From assembly GCA_937141405.1 (NCBI GenBank), contig CAKZQQ010000003.1:182161-246160 (forward strand): 64,000 nt of DNA, written 5' to 3'. This stretch comes from an uncultured Campylobacterota bacterium (GTDB lineage: Bacteria > Campylobacterota > Campylobacteria > Campylobacterales > Sulfurovaceae). A model generated the notes under the pieces. That model saw only the letters and a list, made by a program, of their open reading frames with translations, did not search any database and was not told where the DNA came from. The position numbers and the translations under genes were made by a program. This document shows, piece after piece, positions 60,322-64,000 of the stretch; positions within the stretch are counted from its first letter, which is position 1, and every line of letters starts with the position of its first letter.

Positions 60322-61344
60322 ATGCAAAGAAAATTATATATCCATATAGGCAATCATAAAACAGGAACAACTTCTATCCAGAGGGCACTTGAAGAAAATA
60401 CTATTTTGCTAGAGAAGCATGATATGAGTCTATTTCATGCGGGAGAATTTCTTACTCTCAATCGAAAACAGTGCAGATCCACAATCTGCATGAATATTAA
60501 AAATGTTAATCTTTTAGCTCTTCAGCTCTCTAAACTCCCTACAAACAATATACTTATCTCAAATGAATCTTTTGCTTGGATTTTTGAAAAAAAAGTTCTA
60601 GAAGAGTTATATAATGCACTCAATGGATATTTTAAAGAAATAAAGATTATTGTATATTTAAGACGACAAGATGAACAGGCCGTATCTCATCATCAAGAAG
60701 CCTCAAAGTCGGGGAAAAGCCCCGAGATGTTGCTTTATGGAACTGAGCCATATGCAATTCCGACATATACCAATCAGCACGATTATTACCTAGATTATCA
60801 TAAACGAATTTCATTGTGGGCGGATGTATTTGGTGATGACAATATGGTTGTAAACGTTTTTGAAAAATCTCATTTACAAGATAATGATGCAGTGTTTGAT
60901 TTTTTTTCGATTTTAAATTTGCCGAAGCCTGAAAAATCAATATATAGGCTTAATGAATCAAATAGTTTAGCAAAAACAAAAGTCAGTCATCTTCTCAATG
61001 CCCATATGGGCAATTCATATTTGCGCCGTTATATATCAGAGCATTTATATGATGAGGGAAAACCGATGTTGCCTTCAAAAGATAAAGCTAGAAAATATTA
61101 TGATCATTTTCGCAAAAGCAACAAGAAGTTAGAGGAGCGTTTTGGTGTTAAATTCAATGATAATTTTGAGAAATATCCAGATGTCGATGAGGATATCTGG
61201 GATGATAAAAGTGCAAATCTAGCTATAGCTCAACTATTGGCTGCTATCGATGATTATGATAAAAATCGGATAAGAATCTTCGCTAAGCACATTTACCAAA
61301 AGATAAAAAAGCTTGTATCAGATAAAATTTTAAAAAGAGGCTAA
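60322..61344 (+). CDS. Sulfotransferase-like protein
   Basis: The 340-residue protein begins KLYIHIGNHKTGTTSIQRAL, which matches the 5'-phosphosulfate-binding loop of PAPS-dependent sulfotransferases (GxxKTGTTS, residues 10-20). A second segment KIIVYLRRQDEQAVSHH fits the 3'-phosphate loop. It should transfer sulfate to a carbohydrate or other acceptor, unknown here. It is AT-richer than its neighbours and sits immediately after a tRNA cluster, which is a common place for acquired genes. Confidence 0.78.
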   Translation: MQRKLYIHIGNHKTGTTSIQRALEENTILLEKHDMSLFHAGEFLTLNRKQCRSTICMNIKNVNLLALQLSKLPTNNILISNESFAWIFEKKVLEELYNALNGYFKEIKIIVYLRRQDEQAVSHHQEASKSGKSPEMLLYGTEPYAIPTYTNQHDYYLDYHKRISLWADVFGDDNMVVNVFEKSHLQDNDAVFDFFSILNLPKPEKSIYRLNESNSLAKTKVSHLLNAHMGNSYLRRYISEHLYDEGKPMLPSKDKARKYYDHFRKSNKKLEERFGVKFNDNFEKYPDVDEDIWDDKSANLAIAQLLAAIDDYDKNRIRIFAKHIYQKIKKLVSDKILKRG

Positions 61345-61560
61345 ACCAAAGTCTCTACCCCGCAAGCTACACTTTTTCATAGGTATTATTTAATGATTTT
61401 TGCTATTAAATAAATTTTTCTGTAACTCAATTTTCTCAAATCAAATTTTTATATTTTAATATAATCATTAAAAATTATCATATTAATAATTTATTTTTAA
61501 ATGGTTTTTAAACAATTTTGTGTATAATCTTGCAACGACACAAAAGAGGGGGGGTCTAAA

Positions 61561-61965
61561 ATGTTTAAAGGACTTATATTTCTTTTAATTATTGGTTTCT
61601 CCGGGGCATATTTTGTGAAAAATTTTGTGGGTGAGATTCAAGAAGAAACAGGGGTTTATTCGTCAGCTAAAAAAACAGCCCAGATCGATCAAAAATATTA
61701 TCGAGAGAACAGTATCGGGGAGTTGGTATTGGATCTTGAAGGTACTCCGGATAACGAGCAGGCTAGAGTATGGGATGAGAGCCCGGTTAAATCGGATATT
61801 TTAGCTGCTGCTCCGGACTTCGAAGAGATGCGCTATATCGCACAAGAGAGACTCTGCGGTTCTCCCATAAAAGAGAGGGTAAAAGATGCAATCTTAGAGG
61901 CTGAGAACGATTTTGTATCGGGAGAATTAAAAGCCGAAGAGATCAAAAAACTCTTTGACTTTTAG
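61561..61965 (+). CDS. Membrane-anchored protein of unknown function
   Basis: The 134-residue protein has one N-terminal membrane span (GLIFLLIIGFSGAYFV) and a soluble acidic remainder with YYRENSIGELVLDLEGTPD and a C-terminal helical part with a single cysteine. A purine-rich GAGGGGGGG stretch precedes its start at good distance. No family is recognised. It is convergent with secG, 4 bp apart. Confidence 0.6.
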   Translation: MFKGLIFLLIIGFSGAYFVKNFVGEIQEETGVYSSAKKTAQIDQKYYRENSIGELVLDLEGTPDNEQARVWDESPVKSDILAAAPDFEEMRYIAQERLCGSPIKERVKDAILEAENDFVSGELKAEEIKKLFDF

Positions 61966-61969
61966 GGTT

Positions 61970-62311
61970 CTACTTTGACTCCGGCGTCTTTGGAATTTCC
62001 GGGGTTATAGGGGTTTTTTCGGTTGGTTGCGTAGCTGGTATGATTTTATTATTTTGAGGAATCATATCTGCAACTGATTTGTTATTCTCTTTAGTGTAAA
62101 AATAACCAAGTGCAAGTGTATTTGCTATGAAAAGACCTGCCAAGCCTAAGGTTAATACCGAGAGAAATCCCATAGGCCCTTTAGCGCCAAATAGACTCTC
62201 ATTGCTTCCGCTGTAAGCTCCAAGCCCTATGCTTGAACTTTTTTGCAATAAAACCACAACAGTTAAGATAAGTGCTAGTATTATTTGTGTGACAAAAAAT
62301 GTTGATGCCAT
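61970..62311 (-). CDS. secG: SecG, preprotein translocase subunit
   Basis: The 113-residue protein has two membrane spans with the SecG pattern (ILALILTVVVLLQKSSSIGLGAYSG, then GAKGPMGFLSVLTLGLAGLFIA) and a proline/threonine-rich tail. SecG aids SecYE in protein export. It is monocistronic here, with a gene-free 150-bp upstream region that is AT-rich. Confidence 0.93.
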   Translation of the reverse strand: MASTFFVTQIILALILTVVVLLQKSSSIGLGAYSGSNESLFGAKGPMGFLSVLTLGLAGLFIANTLALGYFYTKENNKSVADMIPQNNKIIPATQPTEKTPITPEIPKTPESK

Positions 62312-62461
62312 GTTGTATCCTCTTTGTGCAATATAAATAACTCTATATTTGATATAATTGTGGCGATTATATCTAAAAAGAATTGAAGATAAGATGACAT
62401 TCTATTTTTGGCATAAAATTTACCATTCTAAAGTTTCGCAAAAAGGTATCTTTATGATCGT

Positions 62462-62866
62462 CTAATCCAAGAGGTGTTCTTTCTCTAGAGCATAAAGTTG
62501 ATATCGAATATCTTTAAATTTCTCAGATAGATGAGCGTCCCAAATTTTTGTCGTCTCTTCAAGTACTCGTGCCGACTCTTGAGCTCTTTTGTAGTTTGCG
62601 ATAAGCACACTGCGTATATCTTCTCTCTCCATCTCCTCTGTGGTGCTTGCTCTTAAAACATCATTTTGGCTATCTCTTGAGTTTAGAAGTTCACTATATC
62701 TCTCTTCTATCTTTGCTTTGTGTCTTAGTGTTTTGAGTGTTTTGGCTATTTGAGGATTGTTATCGTGATATCTAGCGATATCTTCGATGACCCTAACGCC
62801 TTCTTTGAGGCGATTTAGGTTGGCATCGATAAGTCTAACGAAATTTGTCTCTTTGCTATCAATCAT
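62462..62866 (-). CDS. ThiE N-terminal-domain-like protein
   Basis: The protein of about 134 residues matches the N-terminal extension found on some thiamine-phosphate synthases: RLIDANLNRLKEGVRVIEDIARY, LRHKAK, then RSVLIANYKRAQESARVLEE. The phosphate-transferring TIM barrel is absent, so it is a stand-alone domain, as I recall in other Campylobacterota. Its role in thiamine synthesis is not settled. The start is uncertain: ATG 62866 has GGAG adjoining it, and a TTG at 62881 is possible. It overlaps the BI-1 gene by 8 bp. Confidence 0.68.
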   Translation of the reverse strand: MIDSKETNFVRLIDANLNRLKEGVRVIEDIARYHDNNPQIAKTLKTLRHKAKIEERYSELLNSRDSQNDVLRASTTEEMEREDIRSVLIANYKRAQESARVLEETTKIWDAHLSEKFKDIRYQLYALEKEHLLD

Positions 62867-63545
62867 CTCCAAATATTCCAAGAAGTTGCAACAGCGCCGT
62901 AAACATATTTAAAAAGTCAAGATAAAGCGATACAGCAGCATCTACAGGTGAGGTGTAAGCGCCATTGGCTATATTTTGCGTGTCATAGATCGTAAAAAAA
63001 CCAAACAGAATCAAGATACCCGCAGTGATAATCACATGCGCCATTGGGCTATGAAATACAAACATATTTATAAGCGTAGCAAGAATGACGACAATTAAGG
63101 TGATAAAGAGTGGTTTTCCCCAGCTCGAATAGTCTTTTTTACTCTTAATAGCAAAGAGGCTAAGTGAGCCAAAAAGTACTGATGTTGCTAAAAACGCGTT
63201 ACCTATAACCGCACCGCTACCACTATTGATAAAATACGAGAGTAGAGGCACTAGCGATACGCCGGTTGCAAAAGTAAAGATGAAAAGTGCCGCCAGATTG
63301 AGTCCGGGATGATTTCTTGTCGCTCTAAGTCCGATAAAGAGCATAAAAAGTTCAAATGCAAATATACCCCATCTGTATTCAAATATACTTTGAGCGAACG
63401 GCATAGTTACATATGCGCCGGCTGCAGCAGCGACCATACTTGCGGCTAACAGTTGATATGTCTTTTTTATAAACGCTACAGAAGAGAGTTCTTGTGTGAG
63501 CATTCCTTCTTGAGCATTTGCATAATCTCTTTCATTTAGTGCCAT
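62859..63545 (-). CDS. Bax inhibitor-1/YccA family membrane protein
   Basis: From ATG 63545 the product has 228 residues and seven membrane spans, with the BI-1 end LLIFYDTQNIANGAYTSPVDAAVSLYLDFLNMFTALLQLLG (family motif near IYDTQ). Such proteins form pH-sensitive calcium leak channels or stress regulators. An upstream in-frame ATG at 63569 is less likely, because AAAAGGGG lies before 63545. Confidence 0.9.
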   Translation of the reverse strand: MALNERDYANAQEGMLTQELSSVAFIKKTYQLLAASMVAAAAGAYVTMPFAQSIFEYRWGIFAFELFMLFIGLRATRNHPGLNLAALFIFTFATGVSLVPLLSYFINSGSGAVIGNAFLATSVLFGSLSLFAIKSKKDYSSWGKPLFITLIVVILATLINMFVFHSPMAHVIITAGILILFGFFTIYDTQNIANGAYTSPVDAAVSLYLDFLNMFTALLQLLGIFGDD

Positions 63546-63629
63546 ATAATAACCCCTTTTAAATTTCAATATTTCACTGTAAGTATAATTAGAAAAAATA
63601 AATACGAGATAAAAAATATATTTTACATA

Positions 63630-63812
63630 TTAAAAAGAAGCAGGTTTTTCCCTTTTGTTACTTTCGTACTTCTTTTGAGCCTCTTTGGCATCAACTTTGT
63701 TTTGTTCTATTCTTTGTGAAATTTCATCTTCGTTTGGTGGTACTATCTCTTGCGTGGCATTACATCCAACAAAGATAAATGTAATGAGTAAAATTAATAA
63801 TATTCTGTTCAC
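63630..63812 (-). CDS. Small putative lipoprotein
   Basis: The start is best placed at GTG 63812, preceded by AAAGGG, giving a 60-residue protein. A short signal ends in FVGC (lipobox), and a charged helical tail follows (EDEISQRIEQNKVDAKEAQKKYE). ATG 63842 would add ten residues before the signal. No family is recognised. Confidence 0.55.
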   Translation of the reverse strand: MNRILLILLITFIFVGCNATQEIVPPNEDEISQRIEQNKVDAKEAQKKYESNKREKPASF

Positions 63813-63962
63813 ACAATAACCCTTTTGCTTAAATTGATGCATATTTTATAGTAAAAAAACTTTCTTTATAGAGCAAAAAGGAGTATTTTATTATTATTTT
63901 TCTATCTATATATATAAAGAGGGAACTTTCCAAACTTTTTCCCAAAAAACTTCCAAATCCTA

Positions 63963-63991
63963 TTGACTTTTAAAAACTTTACTGTTATAAT
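63963..63991 (+). promoter_or_regulatory. Strong sigma-70 promoter at the right edge
   Basis: TTGACT (63963-63968) and TATAAT (63986-63991) are 17 bases apart, with the same CTATTGACTTTTTAA-like context as the tRNA promoter at 59506. It points off the right edge, perhaps to another tRNA or rRNA operon. Confidence 0.75.
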
Positions 63992-64000
63992 ACGCGTCCA

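Overview
This 64-kb window looks like the chromosome of a nitrogen-fixing member of the Campylobacterota (formerly Epsilonproteobacteria), broadly Sulfurimonas/Sulfuricurvum-like. That placement is an inference from the AT-rich, tightly packed genes, the tig-clpP-def block, thyX, a 7TMR-DISM histidine kinase, and the style of the sigma-54 and NifA-type proteins. No rRNA is present to confirm it. 

Layout: (1) 1-2462 holds the tail of an unidentified protein, a methyltransferase and a lipoprotein built of 48-residue tandem repeats. (2) 2641-34549 is a nearly complete molybdenum-nitrogenase region. On the left, + strand: aldo/keto reductase, NadB-like flavoprotein, nifT, nifA, a degenerate Tpx-like protein, a SIR2-like protein, a ClpX paralogue, GNAT, ferredoxin, nifB, nifV, a second GNAT-like protein, a CCE_0567-type protein, a BFD-like [2Fe-2S] protein and an LRR protein. 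A 3-kb non-nif insert (AraC regulator, aminotransferase, small membrane proteins) follows, then nifE-hemerythrin-nifN on the - strand. On the right, + strand: nifX-like, cowN, Sel1-Nfu fusion, nifX-like, flavodiiron protein, nifX, DUF269, flavodoxin, PII-like, nifW, nifZ, two [2Fe-2S]-type proteins, rpoN, nifQ, nifH, an unknown gene, nifD and nifK. (3) 34556-41792 has hemH, an SDR epimerase, a probable NfnAB electron-bifurcating complex and a two-component system. (4) 41890-43983 is a patch of small membrane and lipoprotein genes with an EexN-like duplication. (5) 44076-59408 is ordinary core genome (tig, clpP, def, M48 protease, comM, a toxin-antitoxin pair, bcr-type MFS, thyX, dgt, typA, purM, AGCS transporter). 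(6) 59506-64000 has five tRNAs, a sulfotransferase-like gene, secG, a ThiE N-terminal-like gene, a BI-1 family gene and a final sigma-70 promoter running off the right edge.

How it works together: NifA and RpoN are both encoded in the region, and at least seven sites resembling -24/-12 sigma-54 promoters share a local GGAA(C/T)...TGCA/TGTA pattern. Cofactor assembly is covered by NifB (with NifX tail), NifV, NifE, NifN, NifQ and several NifX-like carriers. Electrons could come from NfnAB through ferredoxins and flavodoxin. Protection against O2 and CO is suggested by hemerythrin, a flavodiiron protein, NifW and CowN. Full-length nifU, nifS, nifL and nifM are not seen here. The most unusual points are a NifA without its C-terminal DNA-binding helix-turn-helix, an uncharacterised gene between nifH and nifD preceded by a structured RNA region, a nif-linked operon of pseudo-Tpx, SIR2-like and ClpX proteins, a Sel1-Nfu fusion, and a PII-like protein without a normal T-loop.
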